DNA from: Mycoplasmopsis gallinarum DSM 19816
Lineage (GTDB): Bacteria > Bacillota_I > Bacilli_A > Mycoplasmatales > Metamycoplasmataceae
Direction of reading: 5' to 3'
Assembly (NCBI RefSeq): GCF_000621085.1
Contig: NZ_JHZE01000005.1
Location: forward strand, 1 to 64,000
DNA: 64,000 nucleotides
In this document: in pieces, positions 36,909-46,814 of the stretch
How the letters are laid out: the number at the start of each line of letters is the position of its first letter
Position numbering within the stretch: the first letter of the stretch is position 1
The notes under the pieces: generated by a model
What the model was told of the DNA's origin: nothing
Databases searched by the model: none
The model's input: the letters and a program-made list of their open reading frames with translations, nothing else
Translations under genes and position numbers: made by a program

Positions 36909-37043
36909 AGATTAAAATACAAGGGTGCCGCAAGGCTGAGATCAAACCTTCAAGCAGATCATGGTAATTCATGCGTTGCAAGTATTAAACTTAAACAAAA
37001 TATCCCCCTTGTATTAATCTAAAATAAAGAGAGGATATTTTTT
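36909..37043 (+). promoter_or_regulatory. TPP riboswitch with expression platform
   Basis: The THI-box core is clear: GGGTGCC-GCAA-GGCTGAGA, then an ACC segment, AGATC, a small ATG/CAT stem and GCG. P1 pairs AATAC (36916-36920) with GTATT (36982-36986). Downstream, 36998-37005 and 37033-37040 form a stem followed by six T residues and overlapping the GAGAGG ribosome site. Bases 37006-37020 are nearly fully complementary to 36909-36925, which includes the P1 5' strand, giving an alternative antiterminator. TPP binding should therefore shut off the transporter operon that follows. Confidence 0.85.
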
Positions 37044-37047
37044 ATTT

Positions 37048-38376
37048 ATGAAAAAATTAGCATTTTTACCTTTAACATTTTTATCACCATTAGCTTTAAT
37101 TAGTGCTGGGTGCCAAAAGACAGAAAAAACTGATGATGATTCACTTAAAAAAACTAATGATGATTCACTTAAAAAAACTAATGATGATTCACTTAAAAAT
37201 TGAGACAAAAATTTAGTAATCAATAATGGATGAATTAATCCAGGTTTTAAAGGAACCAAAATTGAAACTGAATTTTTAAAATTAGTTACTGCTAAATTTA
37301 ATGAAATCAAAAATAAAGATCCAAAATTAGCTTCTTTACCTGATGTAACTATTTCAATTAATGGCGAATACAGTAAAAGTCAATTATTGCAAGATTTAAA
37401 ATCAAATAAATTAGATGCTGACTTTGGAATTCTACCTTATCACACATTTGCAGAGGAAATTAAAAATGAAGCTGAATTAACAGAATTTAATTTACCTTTA
37501 ACTGTGCAAACTTCAACTTTAAGATTCATTTGAACTCCAAAAGAAAATAATCAGGATGCATATATTGCACACACTGAAGAATCATACTTTGACTTGCAAG
37601 CCCAAAATGAAAATGAGCAACAATTCAAAGCTTATGGGGAATTTCCTGATTGAAAAGATGATGATTCAAGATTAAAATTTGACGGTTCAAAATATGCAGT
37701 ATTTTATGCTGATGACACCATTGATTTTTATTCAGGTTCAATTTTAATTTCAGGAAATAAAGCAACAAGAGATAAGATTAAAGCAGCCTGAGATGCTCGT
37801 AATTGAGATCAATTTGTTGCTTTTGGAATTACTTTCAAAAAGACAAGTTCTGGTGGAGCTTATAAATATCAAATTAACCGTTTAGCAAAACATTTCAATA
37901 AACCATTAGCAGAAGTACATCAATACTTTATTCAAGATAATAATCCAAATGTATTAAAAGGTAATGATGTTTCAGGAACTTTAGGTAAAAGTCAAGAAAA
38001 TGGAAAAGTTTATCACATTGCATTTGATGACAATGGTTCATTTAACTGAACTGCTAAATCTTGAGGAACTGAATTATTCAAACCTACTAATTTTGTTGCA
38101 AAACAAGCATATGATAGTGAAACCAATGATGTAGTAAGAGTAATGACAACTACTGATTGAGCACCATATGACATAATGTTTGCTAGAAGAGGAATGAATG
38201 CTAAACAAAATGAAATTATGCAACAGGTTTTAGCTTCTTTAACCAAAGAACAAAATACATATGGTATTTTTACAGGTTTTAACTTATTTAAAGCTACCAC
38301 TTTACAAGAATTTAAAAAATATCTTGCACAACAACATAAAGCTGAAGGTAGAGAACATTCTTTAGTACTTAACTAA
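37048..38376 (+). CDS. thiamine/TPP-type ABC transporter substrate-binding lipoprotein (P37/Cypl family)
   Basis: A surface lipoprotein with signal peptide and lipobox LISAGC (Cys about residue 22), then a repeat-bearing linker and a two-lobe binding domain. The 442-residue protein resembles the mycoplasma P37/Cypl family, whose structure binds thiamine pyrophosphate. The TPP riboswitch upstream independently supports a thiamine substrate. Three copies of an 8-residue TNDDSLKK-type repeat follow the lipobox. It is first in a binding protein-ATPase-permease operon with gaps of 1 and 2 nt. Confidence 0.9.
37129..37200 (+). repeat. 24-bp tandem repeat, 3 copies
   Basis: Three in-frame 24-bp units within the lipoprotein gene, starting ACTGATGATGATTC or ACTAATGATGATTC and differing only at one internal and one final base. 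They encode an acidic/basic spacer just after the lipid anchor. Copy number may vary between strains without frameshift. Confidence 0.9.
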
Positions 38377-38377
38377 T

Positions 38378-39127
38378 ATGCCTAAATCAGTAATTAAATT
38401 TGAAAATGTTAATTTAAAATATCCTAAAAGCGGACAAAATGTGCTTTCTAATTTAAATTTTGAATTAAAAGCTGGCGAAATGGTAGCAATAATTGGTCAA
38501 TCTGGAGTTGGTAAAAGCACCATTTTTAAAGCCATTGTTCGAAATTTAAAACCAATTAGTGGACAAATTAAACTTTTTAATGAAAACATTAATAATTTTA
38601 AAAAAAGTAAATGACGTCATGAATTGCAAAACATTGGTTTTTTAACCCAAAAACCTAATCTAATTGCCTTTGACAATGTTTATATCAATATTAAAAGAAA
38701 CATAGTTAATAATTATTCAAATAGATTGTTTCAATTTTTAGGGATTTTGAATAAAAAACAAAAACAAGCTATTTATAATGCATTAGAAAAATTAAATATT
38801 TTAGATAAAACTTTTATTAGAATTGATGAATTAAGTGGTGGACAGCAACAAAGAGTAGAAATTGCTAAATTGTTAATTAAAGAAAGCAAAATTATTTTGG
38901 CAGATGAACCAACTGCTAGTTTAGATTTTAAAACTGCCAATGAAGTATTAAATATTTTACAAAAGATTACTAAGGAAAATCAAATTACAACAATTGTCAA
39001 TATTCATGATTTATCCTTGATTAATGATTATTTTGATCGAGTTTTAATTTTGTCAAAAGGGAAATTAATTTTAGATTCTGAAGTAGAAAACCTAAATTTA
39101 AAACAATTGCAAGATTACATTAAATAA
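38378..39127 (+). CDS. ABC transporter ATP-binding protein (P29-like)
   Basis: Cytoplasmic ATPase of the riboswitch-controlled thiamine-type importer. The 249-residue protein has Walker A GQSGVGKST near residues 39-47, the Q-loop in FLTQKPN, signature LSGGQQQR, Walker B IILADEPTA and the switch His in IVNIHDLSL. The general type resembles phosphonate-family (PhnC) ATPases, as is usual for the P29 component beside P37. It starts one base after the lipoprotein stop. Confidence 0.92.
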
Positions 39128-39129
39128 TC

Positions 39130-40878
39130 ATGAAACAAAAAATTAAAAAATTTTTTTATTATCAATATCAAGGGCAAAATCAAAGTACCACTTTCAAACT
39201 AAGACCAATTTTTAAACACCTTCTTATTTGTTTACTCCTTTTAATATTCTTCCTTTTAATCGCTCAAGAAAATTGATCTTTTAATGAATATGGAGCAATT
39301 GAATTTAAAAAATCAATTACTAAATTATTTCAATTTGATAATTTTAGTACTTATTATGTAAGTAATTTAACTTTTTATAGTTTCAAATTATTATATTTAA
39401 CTATTAAAACAGCAATTGTTGGTACCTTTATCGGTTTTCTTTTTGCATGCTTAACTGCAAGCCTTAGTTCTAAAAATATTTTTCCTATTAAAATTAATTG
39501 ATTGATAAAAAGTTTTCTTTTATTATTAAGAGCTTTTCCTGAATTAGTTTTTATTGCTTTCTTTACTAAATTTTTAAATGCAGAACTTGCCTTATTTGCA
39601 ATTTTTGCTTGATTTTCTTGGCTTTGATTACACAAATATTATTTAGAAATTTTAGAAAATTTAGATTGGTCAAGTTTTTATATTGCTTTAAATCAGGGCA
39701 ATAGCAGGTTAAATGCTTTTTATAAACAAATTTGACCTTTAATTATTAATCGATTTGTTGCTTTATTTCTTTATTCTTTTGAATCAAATATGCGTTGAGC
39801 TTCAATTTTGGCTACTTTAGGAGTAAGTGGAATTGGAGTTTTAATTAAATATGCAGGAGAAAATAGTTACCGTTTTAATGAATTAGGAATTCCATTAAGC
39901 GTTTTAATTAGTTTTATTTTTCTTTTGGAATTAATTAATATTTGATTAAAAAAAATAGTTTTTGAAAATAAAAGTAAAAATTATGAAATGAAAAAAATCA
40001 AGTCAAAAATTTTTCATTTTCATAATTGAAAAACTTATTTTAAAATTGTGCTTTTTCTAATCATTGCAGTTTTTAGTATTTATGTGTTAATTACTTTGAA
40101 TTGGAATGTACTAAATTTCGAAATTGCGCAAAGATTTTTAAAAAGTTTTTGAAACCCTAATTGAAGTCATTTTGATTTAAATAAAAATGAAACTAATCCA
40201 TTTTATTTTATTTTTCAGTCTTTAGCTTTTGCCTTTCTTATAGTTATTTTAGTGATTTTTTTAACAACTATAGTTTTGCCTTTTTTAGCTTTTAAAACAA
40301 GTAATAATTACATAATTTTCTTTACTAGATTTATTAATTTATTTTGAAGAGCAATGCCAACTTTAGCCATTTTTTACATTTTTAATCCAATTTTTAATTC
40401 GCCAATTGCTCTTTTATTAATTATTTTATCTATAAATGAAACAACAGCACTGGTAAAACAATTATGAGAAAGTGTGGATAATTTAGAACAAGCACAAATT
40501 AATAATTTAAAAATGATGGGTTGATCAAAAATCAAAATTTATTTTCACTTTGTTCTGCCTTCAATTAAATATGATTTTTTTTCTCTATTATGTGTAACTT
40601 TCGATATTTGCTTGCGTAATTCTATTACTTATAGTGCTTTATCAAGGGGTAATTTAATTATTGGAACACAAATTAGTTTTTATTTAGACACACAAGCTTT
40701 TAGACCAGAAACAGCAATGGCTTATGTTTGAATAGCAACTTTTATGATTTTATTTACAAATGCATTTTTAAATTTAATTAAAAAAATTATGAAACAAGAG
40801 ATAACTTGATTATCATTTAAAAATCTTACAAAGACTAAAATTTTTAGTCATATGATTTGAAAAAAGCACCTTATTTAA
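39130..40878 (+). CDS. ABC transporter permease (P69-like)
   Basis: The 582-residue membrane protein contains two permease halves. Each has about five or six transmembrane segments and a cytoplasmic EAA-like loop, seen as NQGNSRLNAFYKQIWPLI and NNLKMMGWSKIKIYFHFVLP. The two halves form one full pore, as in the P69 component of the P37/P29/P69 system. TGA Trp codons are frequent. The stop lies inside the stem of a terminator hairpin. Confidence 0.9.
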
Positions 40879-40889
40879 GGTGTTTTTTT
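40862..40889 (+). terminator. thiamine transporter operon terminator
   Basis: A CACCTT / AAGGTG stem with flanking A/T pairs and a run of seven T residues, overlapping the permease stop codon. Confidence 0.85.
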
Positions 40890-40910
40890 CTTAAAAGATA
40901 TAATTAAACT

Positions 40911-42158
40911 ATGAAAAAAATTAAATCTTTCTTTTTTAAATTTAGTCCTATTTTAAGTACGTTACTTATTCCAGTTGCTATTTCTTGTCGAAAACAAGAA
41001 GATGATAAAAATAAAGAAATAAGAACTGAGTATTTTAATTTCTTAACTACAACAAAAACAAAAGTAATTAATTTTCAAGAAAACTTGGAAAATTACGATT
41101 TAAATAAACAAATCAACAACCTCATCAATTTTATTGATGATGCTTTAAATAAAAGCCAAAATGTTGATTCTTTAACAATGAAATATAATCAAAGAAGAAT
41201 TAATCAAATTTGGCATAATTTAAATTTAGTATTTAACAAGCAAAGTGATATTTATAATTCAGAAATTGCTACGATGTGAACTAGCTTATATAGACAAAAA
41301 CAAAATTTACAAAATCTTTATGAGCATTTTATCAATGTAGATTTAGATTCTAATGACATTAATTATAATCAAAAGAAAAATCTCTATGATAAACTAATAG
41401 CCAATGTTAATCAAATGAACGCTTTGATTTTGAATCTTTTTGACATAAATGACGGAATTTCTCTAATTGCGCCAAATTTAGAAATTCTTACTAATTTAAG
41501 AGCACAAATTTTTAATTATTGAAAAAATTATTTAATTAGGGATAACGAAAGTAATGAAAACATTTTGCCTACTGGCTATTCATATACTTTAGAATATAAT
41601 CAAGATAACATAGTAGCAGACGGCGATACTATTTATAAAATCAAATATATTGATGAAAATAATATAGAAAAGTATCCAGAAGTAGAAGAAGCACGGGCTG
41701 AAGGAATTAAAATTGGTTCTATAACAGCATATAGAACTAGAGGAACAGATACCCCCGAAACTAAAAAACCAAATAATCCAAATCAAAAACTAGCAATTCA
41801 TGAAGCTCAATGAGCAGAAATGGCCAAAAAAACTTTTAATGAATTTTTTATAGAAAATGGTGGAGTATTTTACTTTAAAAAAATAAATAATGGCTATTAT
41901 GGACGTTGAATTGGCCTATTTTTTAGTAATTCTAGCGAAAACTTAAATGATGAGTGAGGGAAAAGAATGGTTAGTTTAGGTTTATCCAGAGTACAATATA
42001 TTGATTTGGTTCCTGAATCTATTTTTTATGCAAAAACTGATTTAGAAAAAACATATTATGATCTTATTGTTGCCGCACAAAATGAAGCAAAAAACAACCA
42101 AGTAGGTTTTTGAATTGATGATATAGCTAATGTATTTTTTAAAAATCCAGAAAATTAA
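40911..42158 (+). CDS. lipoprotein with staphylococcal nuclease-like domain
   Basis: A 415-residue lipoprotein with signal peptide and lipobox VAISC (Cys about residue 26). An N-terminal helical region of about 190 residues precedes an SNase-like domain containing VADGDTIYKIKYID and YRTRGTDTPETKK, with the metal-binding Asp and catalytic Arg/Glu of the family. Later segments AQWAEMAKKTFNEFF and GYYGRWIGLFF match the usual AK-x-F and GR-x(2)-A/G parts. Probably an extracellular nuclease for nucleotide acquisition. It is the last core-like gene before the accessory island. Confidence 0.85.
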
Positions 42159-42169
42159 ATTTTAAATTT

Positions 42170-42281
42170 AAATTAATTTATTAAATTATGTTTTTTAAGA
42201 ACATAATTTATTTTTAATTTTAATAAAAAACACACCCAAAGTGTGCCCTAGTTTACAATTTCAATTGGAGTTATATTTTTT
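42170..42281. repeat. 112-bp direct repeat, left copy
   Basis: Matches 42611-42722 with four visible mismatches. It contains a CACAC/GTGTG hairpin that terminates on the minus strand and the last ten codons (KNITPIEIVN, TAG at 42248) of a minus-strand transposase-like frame. The two copies flank the 329-bp inverted-repeat element. Confidence 0.9.
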
Positions 42282-42610
42282 CCCGAGTTTCCAAGTTGAA
42301 TGCCATTTTCAATGATAAAGTACTTATTTATAGGGGAATTAACCTTTTATTTAAGTATCATTACTTACATAAAAAATCAAAACAAAAAATGAAAATTAAT
42401 TTAAAAATTTTTTATTTTGTTCAAAAATTTATTAAAAAAGAATAAAAAATTTCGTTTATGTCATAATTATTTTATTGTTTTAAACAAAAAATCACTGCTT
42501 TTTTTGCTTGTAGGCATTTTCTATGTGTCTAATTTTAATAATAAAATTTTTTAAACTCCCTATTTATAGATGTTTATGTTTTTTTAGTAAATTCAACTTG
42601 GAAACTCGGG
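42282..42610. mobile_element. 329-bp non-coding element with 20-bp terminal inverted repeats
   Basis: Ends are perfect 20-bp inverted repeats: CCCGAGTTTCCAAGTTGAAT at 42282-42301 and its complement at 42591-42610. No open frame of useful length lies inside and the interior is very AT-rich, so it looks like a MITE or internally deleted insertion sequence. The 112-bp flanking repeats are unusually long for target duplication. IS1634-type elements of mycoplasmas are known to create very long target duplications, so an IS1634-like origin is a reasonable inference. Confidence 0.75.
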
Positions 42611-42722
42611 AAATTAATTTACTAAATTGTGTTGTTTAAGAACATAATTTATTTTTAATTTTAATAAAAAACACACCCAAAGTGTGTCCTAGTTTACAAT
42701 TTCAATTGGAGTTATATTTTTT
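42611..42722. repeat. 112-bp direct repeat, right copy
   Basis: Second copy of the 42170-42281 sequence. This copy is continuous with the rest of the decayed transposase frame to its right (42689-42975), so it is probably the original and the left one the duplicate. Confidence 0.9.
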
Positions 42723-42975
42723 CTTTTAGGTCCTCTATGTTCTTGCTTTTTTATAAGATTTACCTGTTTGAGATTCTAAATTAGTCATACTTAAATTATG
42801 TATTTTGTAATTTCTAATAAAATACCTTTTCAGTTCTTTGAATTTTTTATCGAAAAGCTAATTCTTTTGATTGAAAGAAATTTAATTTCAAAATCATTTT
42901 TTGCAATCAAACTTTTTTATAATGATGATAACTTGAAAACAGTTCGAGTCATTCATGCTGTTTTAACTGTTTCAT
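42689..42975 (-). pseudogene. decayed IS transposase (OrfA-type) remnant
   Basis: ATG at 42975 opens a minus-strand frame MKQLKQHEWLELFSSYHHYKK, resembling the N-terminal helix-turn-helix of IS3-type OrfA proteins in mycoplasmas. It is broken by a stop after about 42 residues. A shifted frame later gives TNLESQTGKSYKKA, and another gives RGPKRKNITPIEIVN and TAG at 42689. At least two frameshifts or stops are needed to join them. A terminator hairpin (CACAC/GTGTG plus T-run) follows on the minus strand. Confidence 0.6.
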
Positions 42976-43047
42976 ATATTTTCCTATACAAAAAACATAA
43001 ATTATAAATATTTCATTTTTTTATGTTGAAGATTAATTTATCATTTA

Positions 43048-43866
43048 TTAAAAATTATGATTTCGAGCTTTATCATATCAAAATTGAAGTACTTTCCCAA
43101 GACAAGAAGAACTATTTTCAAAATCTACTAATTCTTTGCTTCCGGGTGTTTCTAAGCCATTTATGTATCATTTTCAATAATTTTGTTCAAATATTGTTAT
43201 CAAATGATTTATATAAATTTCAAAATTAATATTTGGTACACAATAAGAAGGCAAAAAACGTCATTGATCAATTGAATGAAACACAAAACTATCTATAACT
43301 ATTCCCGATAATTTATAGCTTTGAAAATATTTGTCTTTAATAATCCTAATGATTTTGCAAGTAAATGTTAATAAATCATTAGACATTTTATTTTTTTCTT
43401 TCATTGCTTCTTGTATTTTTCTTGGATTTGTTATTTTTCATTTACCACCCTTATTTGTGTCTGGGTACACAAAACTTTTATCAAATTGTTCGAAAGCAGG
43501 CAAAATTTCAAATACAATTCCATCTCTAAAATTGATTTTAATTATTTGTCCATCTGCTCTTATTTCGCTTGTTGAATATGCGTCTTTAATTGCCAATTTT
43601 ACTGCTTGCAATAAACGAGACTGAGAGTTTCCTTTAAGATTATTTGCTCAATCAAATTCTTTTGCTGGAAGAATAACTAGTATATCTATGTCGCTGGAAG
43701 AAATAGCAGTATTCCTACCGTATGAACCAACATATAAACTATTATTCGTTTCGCTTAAAGAATTTCAAAATTCTTTGTTTATGGCTTTTGTTATTTGTTT
43801 GTAACGATTTGAAATTTTTGTTCTTTTTTCTAAATTTATTGAACAATTATCAATTAAATTTCTCAT
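43048..43866 (-). CDS. CD-NTase (SMODS-type cyclic oligonucleotide synthase), putative CBASS sensor
   Basis: A 272-residue nucleotidyltransferase read with TGA as Trp throughout. The catalytic signature is GSYGRNTAISSSDIDILV: Gly47-Ser48, then metal-binding Asp59 and Asp61. The third acidic residue is Glu120 in INFRDGIVFEILPAF. Downstream PDTNKGGKWKITNPRK and the helical C-terminal half match cyclic-oligonucleotide synthases of the SMODS/CD-NTase family rather than CCA-adding or aminoglycoside enzymes. It follows a SLATT-type membrane gene after 14 nt with an AAAGGA site. In CBASS such enzymes sense phage and make a nucleotide signal for the paired effector. The product is unknown. Confidence 0.88.
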
Positions 43867-43880
43867 TTTTATTATTTCCT

Positions 43881-44420
43881 TTATTTTTTTAAACTATCAG
43901 GTAAATTGATATTAATTTCATCTTGTTTGAATTCATTATCTTTTATAATATTAAGAGATTTACTTGCTTCTTTTACAGCACTTTTTGTGGTATTTGGGGC
44001 AGATTTGTATATTTCATGTAATTCTTTTAGTAATATTTCATATTCTTTTTTTATTTGAGATGTTGATTTGTATTTCAATTTAATTTCTAATAATAATAAT
44101 TTCAATCTTTCTCTAACTGTTAAAAGTAAATTAGCAGTTTGTTTGTGTTTATAAATTTTATTTGGAATATCAAAAGAACGAAAAATTAAACCAATTGTTG
44201 AACTAATTCCAGTTATTATTGCTGAAATTATTTTTATATAGAATTCATTGGTAAAAATGATTGTTGTTATACCTATTGTTATCAATGTATCGCAAACAAC
44301 CCTAAAAAATTCAAAAATTTTATATTTTTGAAGAAGTTTATCTGCTGCTTTTTCTTGTATTTTGTGAGTTCAAACCACACTCATAAAAGTTTCTCTAATA
44401 TAATTTTCTTGTTGCTTCAA
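43881..44420 (-). CDS. SLATT-type 2-TM effector, putative CBASS effector
   Basis: A 179-residue protein starting at TTG 44420, five bases after a perfect AGGAGG. The N-terminal SVVWTHKIQEKAADKLLQKY segment is followed by two adjacent transmembrane stretches (about residues 42-58 and 62-80) and a basic helical cytoplasmic tail (KHKQTANLLLTVRERLKLLLLEIK), the layout of SLATT domains. SLATT proteins are known partners of SMODS nucleotidyltransferases and are thought to permeabilise the membrane when signalled. The CD-NTase gene follows directly, forming a two-gene operon; no Cap2/Cap3-like gene is present. Confidence 0.82.
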
Positions 44421-44584
44421 ATATGCCTCCTAATATATAAATAATTCCTTCATCTTTATTATAAATTTGATTTTAATATAATTAATATTTTTATAGATTA
44501 TTAAGAACAATTTGAATTCTAATTAATATAGAATTAGAAGACTTTTAATTAATATTAAAAAAATTTTTAAATAAATTTTTAATT

Positions 44585-44609
44585 TTGAAGTTAAAACTTC
44601 AATTTTTTT
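44585..44609 (+). terminator. hairpin upstream of hsdS 3' cassette
   Basis: Perfect TTGAAGTT / AACTTCAA stem with a two-base loop and seven T residues, located in the 240-bp gap between SLATT and the first hsdS cassette. It would block plus-strand transcription into the cassette and so help keep it silent. Confidence 0.7.
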
Positions 44610-44662
44610 ATATAAATATCATAAAAAATAACTATTTTCATTAAATAAAAGATAAAAACAAT

Positions 44663-45247
44663 ATGATAAACGATAATTTAGCAAATATGGCTCAAGATAT
44701 TTATATGAATTACTTTTTCAAAAAAACTCCAAACGGAATATTAGATGATATTATTTTTGAAGCAGACAAATCAAAAGTTCAAGTGAGTGATGCTAAAAAT
44801 TGTAATGGTAAATATCCTTTTTTTACCAGTGGGGCTTCAATATTAAAATGAAAGGAATATTTCGTAAATGGTAGATATTGCTTTCTTAATACTGGTGGTA
44901 ATGCAGATGTCAAATTTTATATAGGTAAATCTGCATATTCAACTGATACATGATGCATTTATTCAAAAAATGATATGACAGATTATTTATATCTACTATT
45001 ATCAACAACTAAGGAAGAATTAAATAAAAAATATTTTCAAGGAACAGGCTTAAAACATTTGCAAAAAGATTTTTTAAGAAACAAGAAGATTTACATACCA
45101 ACAAAGGCTGAATTAAAAAAATTTAATAATTTTGTTAAACCTTTATTTAATAATATTTCTAATAATACAAGAGAAATAGAAAGACTAGTTAAACTTCGTG
45201 ATTTTCTTCTCCCATTACTTATGAATGGACAAGTAATTATTGAATAA
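44663..45247 (+). CDS. HsdS 3' half-gene cassette (single target-recognition domain)
   Basis: A 194-residue half specificity subunit. It starts inside the central conserved helix (INDNLANMAQDIYMNYFFK), carries one target-recognition domain and ends with the distal conserved region RDFLLPLLMNGQVIIE, identical to the end of the full hsdS on the other strand. It lacks an upstream ribosome site and sits behind a terminator hairpin, so it is probably a silent cassette that becomes expressed only after inversion. Inversion-core copies flank it at 44665 and 45249. Confidence 0.85.
44665..44683 (+). repeat. inversion core site A
   Basis: GATAAACGATAATTTAGCA, plus orientation, at the 5' end of the silent 3' cassette. 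Shares the 15-nt core ATAAACGATAATTTA with three other sites in the hsd locus. Confidence 0.85.
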
Positions 45248-45266
45248 ATGCTAAATTATCGTTTAT
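45200..45266. repeat. 67-bp inverted repeat, left copy, with inversion core B
   Basis: Perfect inverse copy of 46785-46851. It covers the conserved last 16 codons of the hsdS cassette plus the core (minus orientation, 45249-45266). The pair encloses the recombinase gene and the hsdS 5' half, so recombination would flip them together. Confidence 0.9.
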
Positions 45267-45361
45267 TTATTTAAAATAATTTAAAACTAAAATAAATTAT
45301 TTTAAGACATCGATAAAAAACAAAAGTCTTAAATTTTAATTATTATTTGGAGAATTAAACA

Positions 45362-46339
45362 ATGAAAGACAAAATTATAAAAAAAATAATTCAAAAAATG
45401 CAAAATACATTGAACAATAAACAGTTAAAAATGCTTGAAAATACATTGCAATTTGAATTAATAACAATATTTGATGGTACAGAAGACAAAACAAAAACGA
45501 ATGAACAATTGGTATCGTTATTTATAGATTCAAAAAAATTAGAAGGTTGTTCAGAAAATACAATTAAATATTATTTTTCTACAATTAATCTAATGCTGGC
45601 TTATTTATCTAAATCAATTAATGAAATAGATACAAGCGATTTAAGAAATTACTTATCCAATTATCAAGAACAAAATAAATCTAGCAAAGTTACTATAGAT
45701 AATATTAGAAGAATATTATCTAGTTTTTTTTCATGATTAGAAGATGAAAATTATATTGTTAAAAGTCCTGTAAGAAGAATAAAAAAAGTCAAATCTCCTA
45801 TTACTTTAAAAGAAACTTATTCTGATGAAGAATTGGAAATAATGAGAGATAATGTGGAGAATTATAGAGATTTAGCTTTAATAGATATTTTAGCTTCAAC
45901 AGGAATGAGAGTGGGAGAGTTGGTAAAATTAAATATAGAAGATATTGATTTTAATGAAAGAGAATGTTTGGTAACTGGTAAAGGAAATAAGGAAAGAATA
46001 GTATATTTTGATGCAAGAACGAAAATTCATTTGAAAAATTATTTAGATTCAAGAAAAGATACAAATAAAGCTTTATTTGTTGGGTTAAAATCACCATATA
46101 ATAGAATTGGGATAAATGGAATAGAATGTATACTTAAAAAAATAGGCAAAAAATTGAATATAAAAAAAGTGCACCCCCATAAATTTAGAAGAACTCTTGC
46201 CACTATAGCAATTGATAAAGGGATGCCTATAGAACAAGTTCAAAAACTTTTAGGTCATGAAAAAATAGATACTACTTTAAAATATGCAATGGTTAAACAA
46301 AGCAATGTAAAAACAGCGCATCAAAAGTATATAGGATAG
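45362..46339 (+). CDS. tyrosine recombinase of the hsd locus (XerC-like)
   Basis: A 325-residue site-specific recombinase, soluble. An N-terminal SAM-like core-binding domain precedes the catalytic domain with Arg183 in STGMRVGE, Lys207 in VTGKGNKE, His273 and Arg276 in HPHKFRRT, His299 in LLGHEKIDTT and the nucleophile Tyr308 in LKYAM. All catalytic residues are present. It lies between hsdS half-genes inside a 67-bp inverted repeat, the same plan as the M. pulmonis hsd loci where a recombinase inverts hsdS segments. Probably co-transcribed with the following hsdS 5' half. Confidence 0.93.
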
Positions 46340-46349
46340 GAACAATTAA

Positions 46350-46814
46350 ATGAAAAAGTATAAACTTAGAGAATTATTAAGATTAAAAACCGGTAAAGAT
46401 TATAAAAAATTAAATAATGGAAATATTCCTGTTTATTCATCAAGCGGAATAATAGCATATGTAAATCAACATTTGTTTAATAAAGAAAGTGTTTTATTAC
46501 CAAGAGTTGGGACTTTATCTAACATTATGTATGCAAATCATAATTTTTGAGCATCCGACAATATGTACTATGCAGAAATAAATACTGAATTGGTATACCC
46601 AAAATACCTATATTTTTGTTTAAAATCAATAAATTTATCTTCAAAAACTTCAGGGACAACACAACCAAAAATGACATTAGATTCATATTATAATGCCTCT
46701 ATTGTTATACCTGATTTAGTCATTCAAAAGAAAATTTTGATTTTATTAAATTCAATTGATAACAAAATTATTGTAAATAGTAAGATAAACGATAATTTAG
46801 CATTTATTCAATAA
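46350..46814 (+). CDS. HsdS 5' half-gene cassette (single target-recognition domain)
   Basis: A 154-residue N-terminal half specificity subunit. It begins MKKYKLRELLRLKTGKD, includes one recognition domain (NMYYAEINTELVYPKYLYF) and ends at the central conserved helix LLNSIDNKIIVNSKINDNLA, then stops three codons later. The stop lies over the convergent 3' end of the full hsdS (10-nt overlap, 46804-46814). Inversion between the core at its end and that at 47518 would fuse it to a complete 3' half. Confidence 0.87.

Noticed and set aside
42798-43624. Several plus-strand open frames of 60-100 codons
   Set aside because: They lie antisense to the CD-NTase gene and its downstream remnant. The minus frame has catalytic motifs and correct ribosome sites, while the plus frames have neither.
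44663-46814. Two independent half-HsdS genes acting as homodimeric subunits
   Set aside because: One lacks translation signals and starts mid-helix, and both end or begin exactly at inversion cores, so storage cassettes explain them better.
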